Source of the DNA: Hybos culiciformis
Taxonomy: Eukaryota; Arthropoda; Insecta; Diptera; Hybotidae
Length of the DNA: 64,000 nt
Direction of reading: 5' to 3'
Assembly: GCA_964007475.1 (NCBI GenBank)
Contig: OZ023275.1
Coordinates: 15,231,829-15,295,828, forward strand
Part shown: positions 51,098 to 64,000 of the stretch, piece after piece
Layout: every line of letters begins with the position of its first letter
Position numbering within the stretch: position 1 is the stretch's first letter
Translations under genes and position numbers: made by a program
Notes under the pieces: generated by a model
The model's input: the letters and a program-made list of their open reading frames with translations, nothing else
The model's database searches: none
Told to the model about the DNA's origin: nothing

Positions 51098-54000
51098 GAC
51101 GATCTTAGCACAGTGTTGATTAAAGATAATTGGAGAATTGGTAATACTTAATGTAGAATATAATAATAGGCATTAAAAATATATTTAAGTTTCAAAATGC
51201 CATTGCCTTAAAAAGCAGTATTTGTTAAATGAAAATTTGATTCTTTGCTCAATGAAAATCAATGATTTTTTTAAATTAAAATGTAAAAGCAACTTGTGAA
51301 CTTTAACATTTTTTGTAGATTTATGTTCAAAGTTAAGTTTAATGTTTTACGAGTCTGTAGGAAGTTTTAGATATTAAGCAGAAAATATTCTAATGTTATT
51401 TTCTTTTTATACACTCTGTCATAAATTAAAACTAAGTTAAAAATATTCTATCCATATTTAAAAATAAATAAATAAATTGTAAATTATAATAGTAGCAGTT
51501 TTTATTTTTCCCTTACTTGTGAAGAGTTTAAATCAAATAGTCTCTTTTTTTAGTTCATAATGGATGTTTTTCGTTGATTATATTTTTTAATGCAAGTTAA
51601 GTTAACGAAACTGAAAATTTTCGTATTTTGATTTTTCGTAGAAATGGCTTCGAATTTTCTGAATAATTTTCCTCAGATAATGTAAAATAAAACGCATATT
51701 TTATTAGTTTAACATTAATTTTTCTTTATTAAAAGCATTTTTTAAATTTACAAATAATGTTTTAAATTTTTAAAATTGTTTATTTAATGTCTTTAAGACT
51801 TAATTTTTATTTTTTATTTCATGCAATAGTTGGGTTAATTAAAGCGTTATTTCAATAAAAGTAGAAATAATAAAAAGGCTCTGTTTAGGTAACATTTAAG
51901 CAGTTATTACATAATTTTTATTTTTTTGCTTTTCTAAATTTTTTTTTCTAACAAGTCAACTTAAAGTTCTTAAGAGCTTCCAGTTGTTCCTTAATTTTTT
52001 TTTTTTGATTTTTTATTTATCACGTCGCCTGTAAGGAACAAGAAAATAATTTGTAGAAATGTTTTTTGAGTACAAATTAAACTTTTAAAGCAAACATAAA
52101 AATTAATTAAGATGAGATGCTAAAAAGGTTTAATCTATACATAAGCAGTGTGTCCTTTTTTTCGCTTAAATGTTACTGAGACTGAGTTTTTTTTTTAATA
52201 TTAAAAATTTTATAATTATATTACATTTTCATTAATTTAATAATTTTTCTAACTGTTAATCATCAATATAAAATCTATTAAATCTAAAATTCTTAATTTC
52301 TAAAAAACTTTTGTCAGAACGGAATATCATTATGTTATGGAATGACATAAATATATGGAGTATTTTGTCAGTATCTTAGATATTCATCATATCACCATTG
52401 CTATGATATGTATATCTACAAAATTGTTTAATAAAAACTTGCTTTAAGTTTGTATCTCAAATATTAGTTTAATGCACCAAAAATTGTATTTTTGGCTGTC
52501 ATTCAAATATGCTGCAATATCTTAACAAAATACAAATTCCAAGAAAATTTTACACAATCTAATCGATGAAAAACTCAAAATATTTCGTTGATCTTCGGCT
52601 AGGTAATAATGTTGTGCTTCCTAAGACTATAAAAAGAAGGTATTGGTAATCTTTTAGGAATTATATGTAAAAAGATACACATAACAGAAGTTTGTAAACG
52701 TCCCATCACCAACGAAATAATTGCTCAAACACAATGTTTTTTTCAAATTATTCCTTCACTATTCGACTTCTTCTTACCCAAGCGATTTTTTAATTTTGAT
52801 CAACCTTTTTATATAATAATAAAATTTGAAATAAGATAAAACAGGAGCAACAAGTGACAAATATGATTATTACTCAATTATTATCAATTTCAAGTTTTCT
52901 ATCATAGCAATGTTGATAAGCTGAAATTATGGTAGGGTGTAAATATCACCGTTTTCAAACTAATTGAATTGCATATAAGTCCCTCCACCTATAGCATATA
53001 TTATCATTATTTCTGATATAAATGTATGTAAATTTTATAGTTTTTATTTTAACTAAACAGTTTTATTTTTGTTTTTGTTATTTTCGTATAAATGTTTCAT
53101 TAATTTGACATTTTAAATTAATCTTAAAACTGGAATATCCAAAATTAGAATTTTTTTTATATTATGACTTTATGTACACATAAACAATGTAGACCTCATA
53201 AATAAAGTAAAAGAATTTTCTTTCAAATTTTTAAATTTTATTTAGGGCTTCAATAATCGATCTCATACCCCAGTTCGAAGAAATAGTCAACGAATATTGA
53301 AAATTTTTTTAGGGTTCGACATTGTACTAATTTTTAGCGAAATTCAACAAAACTTTTCAAATGTAAAACTTTTTTGTGAAAATATTTTCGACCTTTAACC
53401 CCTTCACAGCTCTATCTCCAAAACTTTTAGAACCTCATCTTCAGCTTCAAGTTTGGACACATTAAAGTCGAAATCGATCCAATAGTTTACAAGTTCAAAT
53501 CATTTTCGTGTGAAAGTCTTGTTTCATTGAAATATGAATGGCTAAAAGAATTTCAGTGTCAAATTGAAACTTAAATAACTAAAATAAATCAACCTTTAAG
53601 CTTAAAAAAAATATAAAATTTAAAATATCATCGTTTTCCAGTTTTTCACGATAAAAAGAGAAAATAAAAACATATTGTTGTGAAAAAATGAAAAATGATG
53701 AACATATGGTTTGCTTATTTTAAAATATACAAATTTTTTTTAATTAATCATAAGATCGTAAGTACTATTTATTTAATAAAGAATTTTTTTTTTTAAGATT
53801 TTGTGCGTCAACATAAACAATATAAAAGTGCTAAATTAGATATTAAATTGTTTAAAATTATTAAAACTATGTAGTAATAGAAAATAAAAAAAAAAAATGT
53901 CATAAATGTTTGAAAAATATCTTAGAGACTATAGAGATAAAGTCAAAAACAGAAACTGTGTTTAAATAAAAGAAATCCTAAAAATTGCTACATTAAAATC

Positions 54001-55141
54001 GAACATGGTGTATCGAGATTTTATTCTGCATCGGTTTTTAGCTCTTTTTTTTTTCATTTAATTTAGTTTAAATAAATTTAGTTTTATTAATGCTGTTCAA
54101 TCCAAATACGTATTTAATTCAAATATTTTTTGACATTTTATTTTTAATACACACAATTTAGTTGCTAGTGTAGTAAGAACATTTATATAAAAGTGATATT
54201 GTCGCTCTATAAAAATCAAAAAATTTCAGTTAAAGAAAAAAAAAAAAGGTTCAATATTTTTATTATCACAGTAGAGTTAGTGGGCTGAATAATATACAAT
54301 AAATTTTCCAAAAATTTTAATATTTATTAATACATACATACATTACATATTTTTTTTTTTTATTTGAATCAAATATTAATTTTGAAATTAGAATAAATAA
54401 AGAGAACTTGAAAGAAATTTCAATATTAAAATAATATTGAGTTATTAAATTATTTACATTTTAAAAATATTATAAGACCAGGTAATTGGCAGTGAAATAA
54501 ACTTAAACTCATACAATTTTTAATAGGAATTTTTTATTTGCATTGGATTTTCAAGTAAAAGTATAATTTTACAATGTCTCTACATAATAAATGCTGTATG
54601 ATATCCCTCAAAAATGAAACTCAAATTTATAATGGAAAATAATAAGATTATGAATAATATGAATCAATAAGCTGGGTTTTTTTTTTTTCAAAGATATTAT
54701 TTCAATCACAGTTAATCTCAGTATTCATTCTAATTTCAAGGCTTATTTTAATTAATTAATATTACGTAGGTATAAGGTATTTTAATTGTTTTATAATAAT
54801 AAAAAAAAAAAATAAAAATTCGTGGCACTTGCTTTTAAGCTTAATAGTGTTAAACATTTTACATTTATTATATTATATACTTAAATATTTTTAATTTTTC
54901 AATACTTAATATTTTTTATAATAATTAATATAGAAAAGAATATTTTTTTATGTATTTTAATTATTTTAATTGATGATTTCTGGTAAATACTCATTTTATT
55001 TTTATTAAACCTTTAATTTTTGTAGAAATTATATTTTGATAGTAGTGTGACTTAATTTGACACGACTAATTGTGACTATATAAATCAACATGGCTTCATT
55101 GAAATTCAATATACAAGAGTATGTTATTGTTTTTTTTATTT
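51098..55141. other. gene-poor intergenic region, convergent 3' ends
   Basis: About 4 kb between the FPGS stop and the stop of the ZP-N gene, holding both 3' UTRs. No exon was recognised. A GC-richer segment at about 53230-53530 (contains tcataccccagttcgaag and accccttcacagctctatc) looks like an old repeat fragment but has no defined ends. Confidence 0.55.
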
Positions 55142-58100
55142 CTACCATTGCTGTGAATCACCAGTTTGTTCTTGATAACTTCTAACCCTAGTTTCAGAAT
55201 ATTGTTCTCTGACTATACCTCTTCCGGGTCTTGGTGGTGGAGGTGGTGGTGGTGCCTTCTTTTTCTGGAATGTGGTCTATAAATAAAAAAAAAATAATAA
55301 AAGAATTATAATTGAGAATTAAGGAAATGTTAATTTACGACTACAAATTATTTCAATTACGATTACAAATTGCAAAATATGTGTTTTTATATTATAAGAA
55401 AGAAATAAAAATAATTACCAAAGCTCTACGACCAGATCTGGGTGATCCGTCTCCTGATGAGATATCTGAACCATTATCTGGTGCTACCCAATGCTCTGTA
55501 AACTCACTAGCCGATCGGGCTAAACTTGGATGACTGATAGATCGATGGAATGATCTTCTGTCGTTTCCATCTTCTGGTTCATAGTATCTTTGTGGTGGAT
55601 GATAACTACTTCCATCAGAAATATTATCTAAATAATCTGGGCGACCGAAATCTACTGTAACTTCAGACATTGATCTGAAATCAACATTGTCTGGACCGTA
55701 AGATGATGTTCTTGAAGTACGACGTGATCTTTGACTAAATTGATAATTAGGTCCAGTTGAAATTGGTACCAACGGATCTTCTTGACGAATGGTACGAACA
55801 CTTGAGCCACCATCACTATCGTATTCATATAAAGTTGGCAGTGAGCTTCGGCGAGATCTTGTGTCCCAAGGTTCCTTTTTATTTTTGTTTCTTCGTGGAG
55901 TACGCATTTCAACGTCATCATCAATTGGACCAGATAATATTCGAATAATAACATCCCAAGTTTGCGGTTCAAAAACTTGCTCAAATCGAGAGTCTGTACG
56001 AATTCGTTCGAAATCTTCTCGAACAACGGCTTCAGTTAACATAGCACGTAAAGTGGACTTTGTAGTTATTATTTCTTTCCATTTAGTTTTATCTTCGTAG
56101 CTTAATTGACGAGTTAATGGATGATAAACACTTGAATGAACGGAGCTTGTGTCATCAGCTTCTGGCACATCTGCGTTTTCTAAAATTCTTATCAGCACAT
56201 CCCAATTTGGTATGGTTGAATCTGGCGGTGGTATTTCTATTGGTTTCATGTTTCCGACCAGTTCTGGACTCAAAAGTTTTTTACTCTTATCAACAATTTG
56301 ATCTGGTGGAGGAGCAGCCAAGATGTGACGTTCCATATTGGGTGTTAATGTCATACCAGAAGCTGAAGAAATATCAGAGAAGTCTTCCCACTGTGGTTGA
56401 GGTCCATCTTGAGTTGGATAATTACGAATAGTAACATCCCATGTTGGATCAATTACAGGTTTAGCTTTATATTCAGTTATACGCTTTTTATGACTTTCAA
56501 TATCTTCAATAGTTTTCTTTTCAGTTATTGTACGTAAGAAAACATCATCTACTGTATGTTGTGATATCTGAGGTTTTTTAACAACGATTGGTGGCTCAAT
56601 CATGGTATGGGATTGATAATAATGGGAAGTATCTACCATTTCACCAATAGAATGTGTATCTGTCATTTCAGTACCTAATGTTACAATACTTCGAGTTTCA
56701 CTAATTGGTGGCATAGGATCTGTAAAATCTTCAGACCAAGTTGATTCTGGACGAGATACAATTTCTTGATGAGTTCTAGTATATACAGAGAATACAGGTT
56801 GTGGTGGCGGTTCGGGTTTGGGCACTGAATGCAATTGAGGAACATAAGTAAAATGACTATGTCCAGCATCTTGTGGCAGTGAATCTATCGTTATAATACT
56901 TTCTCGATCTTCACGAGTCTCTAAAATGGTAGAAAGATTGTTGCGCCCTTGAACACTAGTGGCAATACTTTCGGTTTCTGAAGACGACGATGGTGGTGAC
57001 GGAGGAGCTGCATGTTTAACTCGAACATGAACATCAAATTTAGGTGAAGGCACTTGTGCAACAGCGATTGGTAATCTAGGAACTGTTGTTGTTTGCGCCA
57101 TTGCGTTTGATGTCTGCAATTCTTGAGTGTGTCCATAATTCTCACTGTAAATGCTAGAAGTATCATGTACGAAAGCACGATTTTCGAAGCTTCCAGCAGA
57201 GCTGAATGGCAGTGATCTATAAAAATAATTAAAAATTTTAAAGTTTTTAAATCATAAAATTGATAGTGCACAAGGTACATTTTTTAGTTATTGAATCTTA
57301 CCTGGTATCCAGTTCTTCAATTTCTGAAATAGATTCGCTTGGGTAATCAGAAGGAATTGTGTCGGAAATAATAACTCCATCGCTGCCAGATGAACTGTGC
57401 GCTGCTACAAGCGGTGGATGTACTCGAGGTATTTTAAGTCCTTCAAATGTAGAAATATTACCCATACTACTTCCACTTAATTTCGTTATTTCTGAGCCGG
57501 TTCCCATTGACATTGGTAACCTTCTTACAATTGGTAGTGGACGACGTCTCAAGCAGTAATATGAGACTCCCAAACCAAGAAGTAATAAAGTAAGGAACAT
57601 AATAGCACAAATTATAAGTAATATTTGTATTCCTTTAAGTGGTGGCTGGATTACTGCACCAGTTACAATTGGTGCTGGCCTGTAAAGTTATTTAACGTTA
57701 TATTTATTTAACTTAAAAATATTTTTCTTTTATGACATATTAAATTTATAAACTTACAGTGCAGCTAAAAGTGGTGGCACATCTGGTATTGGCGGAGGAT
57801 AACGACAAACAATTGTTATAATTTCATCACCGTCCATTTCCAAACCAGGATGGAAACGAACAACAATGTTATTAGTAAAAACTCGTTGAGGTTCCTTTAA
57901 AATATGAAAAAAAAAAAAAATTTTCAGTAACAAAAACTCTTAAGCAGGAAAATTAATTTAAATACATTGTAAATTAAAATTAATTTCATGGTATTGAAGT
58001 TACCTGTCTAGTGCCACATCCTTTTAAAGGTAATTCTAATCGATAGCTTAAATCACCTTTACCTAATGTTTGACAAGCACTATTACGATCAAAATCTGCA

Positions 58101-58965
58101 TACGCAATGCCAAAGAAAGGTTGACTAAATTTTAAATCGATCTAAAATACAAGTATAATGTATACAAATCAATTAAAATTTATTTTTATTAAATCGTTAA
58201 AAACAAAATATAAGAAAAAATTTTCAAAATTTACCTGCATAGATCCAGCAGCACAATTTAATTCGGCTTTAGTTCGATTTAAGAATATAATAGGACTTAA
58301 ATCATCGAGTTTTGTAACCTAAGAAGTAAATAGCAATTAAAGTTATACATGTATTTTTAATGCAAAAGCTTAGTATAGTATTTGATTTATTGATTTAATT
58401 TTATCAAATTATAATTTTACTTATTAAAAATTATTTTATAATAATGTAACATCTTAGATTATCATTGTAATGGTCTTTAATGTGTATTTTTAACTATTTG
58501 ATAAGTACCTACACATAAAGGTCGAAACGTCATAGAATCGAATAAAACAATATTGTCTGGAAAATTGGTCATAAATTTTATATAATCAACATTTTCACCA
58601 GACGTTAAATCAAAAATAAAATTATATAAGATAATTCGTTAAAAAGATAATTAACATTTGCGCAATAGTATCTAGTATCGTATTTCTTATTCATTTTATT
58701 TTTATTTTTTTGCTATGTAAAAAAAAATTTATAAATAAAAAATTTAAATGAATAAAATTTAATTTTAAAACACTCTTACTTTTCCATCAAGTGTTGCTTC
58801 TTCAGGTAATCCTTCACCTTGATATTCAACATTATTAGCGTGTGATGCATAGTTTGATTGTCCTAAAGCATTTTTATTAAATATAGAAATTATTATAATT
58901 ATACTGAATATTAACTTCATATTAATAACTTGATAACTAAATTTTCTGTTCAGTATTAAATTCAT
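55142..58965 (-). CDS. ZP-N domain transmembrane protein with long cytoplasmic tail
   Basis: Seven exons give 951 residues: 58780-58965, 58235-58318, 58004-58141, 57758-57894, 57302-57679, 55419-57216, 55142-55276. All are in phase. A signal peptide is best read from Met16 (MKLIFSIIIIISIF). The extracellular part has four cysteines (about residues 84, 113, 132 and 166) in ZP-N spacing (LNCAAGSMQ, NSACQTLG, KGCGTR, ITIVCRYPP). No ZP-C half is evident. A transmembrane helix lies at about 198-220 (IQILLIICAIIMFLTLLLL), then RRR and about 725 cytoplasmic residues. The tail has three W-D-V-x-I-R motifs, Ser/Pro-rich stretches and a C-terminal run of prolines. Insect ZP proteins act in apical extracellular matrix and cuticle shaping; the exact orthologue is not recognised. 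Confidence 0.8.
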
Positions 58966-61900
58966 CTGAAAGTAGATAAAACAAAAAAAAAAAATTATTA
59001 TTTTTTTAAAAACTATTTAACACTTGAAGGAAATAAAAAGAAAACTTAATTTAAATTTTCTTTAATTAAGGTATTAAATTCAATAAATAAGATGTTGAGT
59101 ATTAATTTGGTATAGAATCATATATACATATAGAGATAAAACAATATTTATAAAAATAGAATGATATTTAATGAATCAATAAAATGGGGACATTATTATG
59201 TTTCTAATCCTCCTCAATTTCAATTGATATTCATCCCAGGAAGTGATAAAATAAAATCTTGATACACATGATTGAACGAAATGCATATACTGATCAGATG
59301 AATAATTTATTCAATATTCTAGTTTTGTGGTTGGTAATTATTACTCGATAGTATAACAATTAACTAATTTGGAATTTTTAAAATTTAATAATAAATTATG
59401 AAATTTTATTTTCATTTGAAAGTTAAGGAGAATAGGATTCTCGTTGGTTTTATATTTTAAATCAAAATTATATCTTGATATTTGGCTTAATCTTAAAAAT
59501 AAAATAAGTATTTACTTGGTTTTGGTCAAAGATAAACTATAGTAAAAGTAATGATTTATTATCCAGTAGGGAGAATGAACTGCAGATATTAAATAATGTA
59601 AATCGACAACAGAAAATTGCTTCAAATAATTTCTTGGATTCTAGTATCCTGTTTCAAGGAATCATAGATTTACTTGCCCCTACTTATTAACGTCCAAAAC
59701 GTCACAAACAGTTTGAACCATTTAAGAAGGATTTTAAGAATTTTTTTTGCAATATTGCATAAAACTTATAGCTTTTTATTTTCTTCTATAGAATTCAAAG
59801 TAATTTTATTGATTTTAAGCTTTTTCTGTAGTTTTGAATGAGTAAGTTCAAATTGAAAATTCTTAAAGTAATTTTTAATGATCGTTAGTTTTCTTTTAGT
59901 TTTTAGTTTTAAGTAGATAAAGATAAAGATTTGTAATCTTTTTGGATTTTATTTTCTATTTTATGTTTTTTCATTTTTGTTTCTTTTTACCAGTGTTATT
60001 ATATAGATAAGATTAGAATCTAAACTTCGATTTAAGATACAAGTTTGTAATTTTTAGAATCGTTATAATAAAAGAAAATAAAAACATTAGATGTACTGAA
60101 AAATAAATTCGATGGAAAATCAACTATAAAATGTTGCAGAAATATTTTTGGGCTCCAAGAAAACGAGGTTTTAAATTATTATAAAATAAGACTGATGTCT
60201 TGCATGCATTACATATTAGATACCAATGATACTTCGAAAAAAAAAACTTCATTAAATAATTACTTTTATTTTTATGTACTAAATTTATATATTAAAAAAA
60301 TTTTTTATGTATTAAATTTTAACATTATATCAATACCTAATAAAACAACGGTGTAACATATTTTATTGAAATTTATTAATGCAGTAATATTATGCAATTC
60401 CATACACATTATATTGAGCATGAGCATAAAATTATTTCATGAAAAAAAAAGTTAAATGCTTTCTTACATAAATATGTGTACACGACACGTTCAGTATATA
60501 ATACACATTAAAAAAAAAAATTATGAAAAAAAAAATTAATCGGTATAAAAATCTTTATTGTTATTTTATTACTTGTTTTAGTAATAAATCATAATTTAAA
60601 AAATGTCAAAATATTATGCATTAACTAATTATGAAATTGTGATGCATCTACTAATTATGCCAAAGATAATGTTGATAGTTTTATGTTTAAAAAAAAGGGA
60701 AAATGTGCACTTATATATTATGATACATAAAATTATATGCATATATAATTCTGACTAACATTATATAATGTATTTATTCTTCTTATACATAACTTCCGTT
60801 TCAATCTGGTTCATTGGCTAAATTAGTTTATGTTGTGGCGCTATCAAACTGTTTTTTTTTTAGCGGAAAATATGTTTTTTATGTTAAAAAATTATCACAG
60901 ATCGCTCTTTTACAACACAGTAGGAAAAATTGAGAATATCAACTTTTTAATGAGGAAATTCTTTTTTATATTTTATTAGAAGACTTTCCAATTTTTTTTC
61001 CTTAGTATTGAAAGAAAAGCAATATTTTTGCTATAAAAATTACAAAACCATAAAAGTAGAAGTTGTAAAATGGTAAAAAAGTTTAAAAGTAAGAATTGTT
61101 AGAAATACAAACACAAAAAATTGAATTACAATTGTATCTAAAACATATCGAACCGATATTTTGAACGAAATCAAGTTTGAGTGTATTTCTGTATCATATT
61201 AAACTTAAAAAGAAGTCGTAACTCGTAACGATAACTTGACATTTAAGAAAACCCAACATTACAATTAAACTTATTTTCTTCGATTTAAAAATCAAATTAT
61301 TGTCAATTAAATTTTCTCTATAAAAAAGATTTATCAGAGCTCTTTATATATTTTATTAATAAATACATATATTTATAATTTTTTTATTTGCAAAATGCAT
61401 CATTGTAATTTCTATAGTTATATTTATTATTGCAAAAAAAAATATACAAAATTAGTTTACTGATAATTTTGCACTACTTTACAATCAATTTGCAACTCTA
61501 ATATGTTTTTAAAACTATATAAATAAAATAATAGACTATCATTAATATGAACATTTTATTCTTAATTCTACTCTATACCTGGTATTTTTGAGAAATTTTA
61601 TTCTATTTTTAATTTATGTTTATCAATGCACACACTACAAATATGCATATATACCTAATATATATATATATTTTTTTTGCAATATTAAGATTATTTTTGT
61701 CCTCTTTACATAAATGTTTACTGAAGAAAAATATGTAAACATAAATTCTTATCTAAAACAGAGAAAAAAATAATAAAAAATAAAAAAAGTTATATTTTCA
61801 TATATTTTTTTTTTAACTATGAATTATTACAAAAAAAAAAAAAATCGCAAAAATAAAAAAATTATAATTTAATCTTTGGAACAACCTATTAAAGAGGAGA

Positions 61901-62294
61901 AAACATAATTTCAATAAATGTACGTTAATAAATTATATATTCATATGTTAAAGTTATGTTGTTTTTTATTTTATTGTAGCAAAATTATTGAATATTATAG
62001 TATAAACATTTGAAATTTTTAATCATGTCATGATATACTAACTATAAACATATATAAACAAAAAAAGATTAAGTTAATATTTCGCGAAATATTTATATGT
62101 TTATGATACATGATATATGGTCTAATAATTAATTAACTCGAATGTTAATTCAACTTAAAAATATAAAATGAAATTGTTAAAAATATATTTATAAAGTTAA
62201 AAAATAATATAATATATATTTTTGCCTATAATAGTGTTTCCTATAAATACTACTCTATCAGCTCTGTATTCTTGGTAAATTATATCTCCTAATT
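58966..62294. other. upstream region of the ZP-N gene, no gene recognised
   Basis: AT-rich non-coding sequence with homopolymer runs. It presumably includes the promoter and perhaps 5' UTR exons of the ZP-N gene. No TATA box or coding exon could be supported. Confidence 0.5.
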
Positions 62295-62768
62295 ACACTG
62301 GCCTACAAAAAAAATTTTTTGTATTGGTGCAGCTCTGTTCGCATCTGTAGTCGGTAAAGTAGTTAGTATGAACTACATTGCTGCTACTAGATGTCAGCTG
62401 ACAGCTCTGGTTTACCTACAATCCTTATTTAAAATTTTTTACGGTTTTATTCAAAATCAGTTCATGTTATAACTACTTTTATGACATTAATCGTATAAAT
62501 TTATGATGGCAAGTAAGTCAAGAAGTTGCATTAACGATCCTGATATGTTTTGTTACATATGCGGTGAGTATATAATGAAAGATCAACGGAAACCGATTAA
62601 TGACACGGTAATTCGCTTGTATTCTGTATACTTTGGTATTGAAATTGGCAATCAAGATAAAGAGCTGATATGAAAAATGTGACTAGTTTTCTTGTATGTA
62701 TCAGCTCACAAAATATACCCAAAATCAGGTCTAAAATCTTAGGCACCAAAATGAGTGTAGGCCAGTGT
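62295..62768. mobile_element. truncated DNA transposon with TIR ACACTGGCCTACA
   Basis: A 474-bp element with perfect 13-bp terminal inverted repeats (ACACTGGCCTACA at 62295-62307 and its complement at 62756-62768). Similarity continues loosely into TTGGTGC. If the repeat is trimmed by one base, TTA lies on both sides, a possible 3-bp target duplication. It carries the start of a transposon-encoded zinc-finger ORF (62503-62673) and nothing else recognisable, so it is non-autonomous. Confidence 0.8.
62503..62673 (+). pseudogene. zinc-finger fragment of a transposon-encoded protein
   Basis: 56 codons (MMASKSRSCINDPDMFCYIC, then GEYIMKDQRKPINDTVIRLY and FGIEIGNQDKEL) ending in a TGA at 62671-62673, with another TGA three codons later. 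The DPDxFCYICGE and YFG-GDQDK pattern is recalled from the N-terminus of repetitive proteins abundant in aphid and cnidarian genomes. In those proteins a Trp and a second Cys pair follow where this copy stops. It is a truncated relic. Confidence 0.65.
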
Positions 62769-64000
62769 TATTGATTTTTTTTGCAGCTCAAGCTCACCAT
62801 TAAAACCCTTTTCAACATACTCAACGTAAGTAATGAGTTTTTGTATTTTATTTTAAAGCAATAGCGCCATTAATTTCAAATTTGGATATATTTAAGGAGC
62901 AGAAGTTTACATCTTAGTTTTTCGTATTACAAAACAACACTACTACACTATGACAACACTATATGCAAAGGTACTGATGAATGATTTACCTACAAAAAAA
63001 ACTAAGTCCAAATTCATTAGTTTACAACTATATATTATTCAATTATTATTAAACAAAATCAAAATGTAAATCCACTTTTGTCTGAACACAAAATATCTGA
63101 TTTTTTATTTTTTTTTTATTTTATTCGCAATAAAAATAAGAACAAGTTAAATAAAAAAAAACTCAATAATCATTAAAAAAAAATCCTTTTAAAACTATAT
63201 TAACTTCTATTTGCAATAAAAAAAAAAAAAGACATAAGAAACAAAGTGCGGCAACTTTTTAAAAATTATGATCTTTTTTTTTTTCTGTTGCAGCGTTTTT
63301 TAGCCTTGGATTTTAGATAAAACATTTTCTTTTAGTTCTTACAATATGTTTAACCAGTTATTTCTGTTATTTCATTAATTTTATTTTTTTATTTTTCTCA
63401 CATGAAAAAAAAAAAATAAAAAAATAAATACATAAATAAATAAAAAACTAAACCTATAAAATTATATATTTTTTTTAACGCAATGGGCAAAAAAAAAAAA
63501 AAAACAGATTATCCTTGATTTAAAGATACAGGTATACGTTGTTGAGGATGTTTCGACAAAAAAAAAACTCAAGAAAGGGCACATATTAACAAATTATTGT
63601 CTTTCGTAATTTTATTTTTCATCTTTTATGCACTTGGCTTGACAAACATAAATAATGGCTATAATGTATAATGCTCTCGTATTGAAGAAGAAGCAAATTG
63701 TTTTGGTGTAATATAAAAATGTAAAATTTCATTCATTTTATTATGATCTTTACGAAAAAAAAAATTTAAAAATAAAATATTCCAATTTATATCTTTAATT
63801 ATGATCAAAAGCTTTTTAATGGCCTTTAATGTATTCGTCTTCTTGAAATGGCCTGTCTAACAAATTCACCTACTGTTCACAAACTGAGCCATTATATGAT
63901 TAAACAATTCTTGTATACCTTTTTTCGGTACGTCGCAGATTTCTTTCATATATTTATATACATAGTTTTAATTACCTGAAATATAAAATAAATTCATATA
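62769..64000. other. non-coding end of window
   Basis: AT-rich with many A and T homopolymers. A short - strand open stretch near 63870-63958 (starting MKEICDVPKKGIQELF) follows a TTTCAG-like site but has an in-frame stop between that site and its ATG, so it is not called. Confidence 0.4.

Noticed and set aside
53230..53530. GC-richer segment as a candidate gene or element
   Set aside because: No open frame of useful length, no inverted ends and no recognisable motif.
58500..58620. Possible extra exon of the ZP-N gene (TTTTCCAG .. GTACTT)
   Set aside because: The flanking exons (58780 and 58318) already join in phase 0, and including this segment has no frame or domain support.
63870..63958. 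27-codon peptide-like stretch on the - strand (MKEICDVPKKGI)
   Set aside because: An in-frame TAA lies between the acceptor-like site and the ATG; could be an upstream ORF in a leader but cannot be supported.

Overview
The window is AT-rich, intron-containing nuclear DNA from an insect. The supporting evidence is one-to-one animal housekeeping genes with short GT-AG introns, an errantivirus-type LTR element, a Jockey-type LINE, and a ZP-type apical membrane protein. The order cannot be fixed from sequence alone. Frequent 'taggtacctac'-like strings and a transposon fragment with a CYICGEY zinc finger would suit Hemiptera, but that is inference.

Layout: NudC (12-995, -). An isolated first exon (2431-2527, -) lies back-to-back with an unrecognised 165-residue gene (3148-3645, +). 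A three-exon C2H2 zinc-finger gene (3842-4946, -) is followed by weak exon-like segments (5536-5899, -). Sec22, an R-SNARE, has five exons (7249-8795, -). The scaffold gene Sec16 has twelve exons spanning 12067-35734 (+). Sec16 contains a glutamine-rich minisatellite, a 200-base assembly gap, a possible nested gene (23818-25083, +) and, in intron 9, a complete 7.8-kb LTR retroelement in antisense orientation (26841-34650). Beyond it are ZNHIT6/BCD1 (38255-40148, -), a full-length 5.2-kb Jockey-like LINE (40411-45655, -), folylpolyglutamate synthase (48187-51097, +), and a ZP-N transmembrane protein with a long cytoplasmic tail (55142-58965, -). A DNA-transposon remnant lies at 62295-62768.

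The host genes form no operon. Sec16 (organiser of ER exit sites) and Sec22 (ER-Golgi SNARE) both act in early secretion and are about 3.3 kb apart, probably by chance. Several short inverted-repeat elements (MITE candidates) sit between genes and in introns. The most informative findings are the two apparently young retroelements. The LTR element has indistinguishable 307-bp LTRs, a 5-bp target duplication and intact gag and pol, but a broken env. The LINE has a 13-bp target duplication and two intact ORFs, and lies about 260 bp upstream of the ZNHIT6 start codon. A 73-bp tandem duplication also copies the exon-3 splice acceptor of Sec22.

Splice sites were assigned by eye from GT/AG signals, reading-frame continuity and remembered family features. 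No searches, alignments or transcript data were available.
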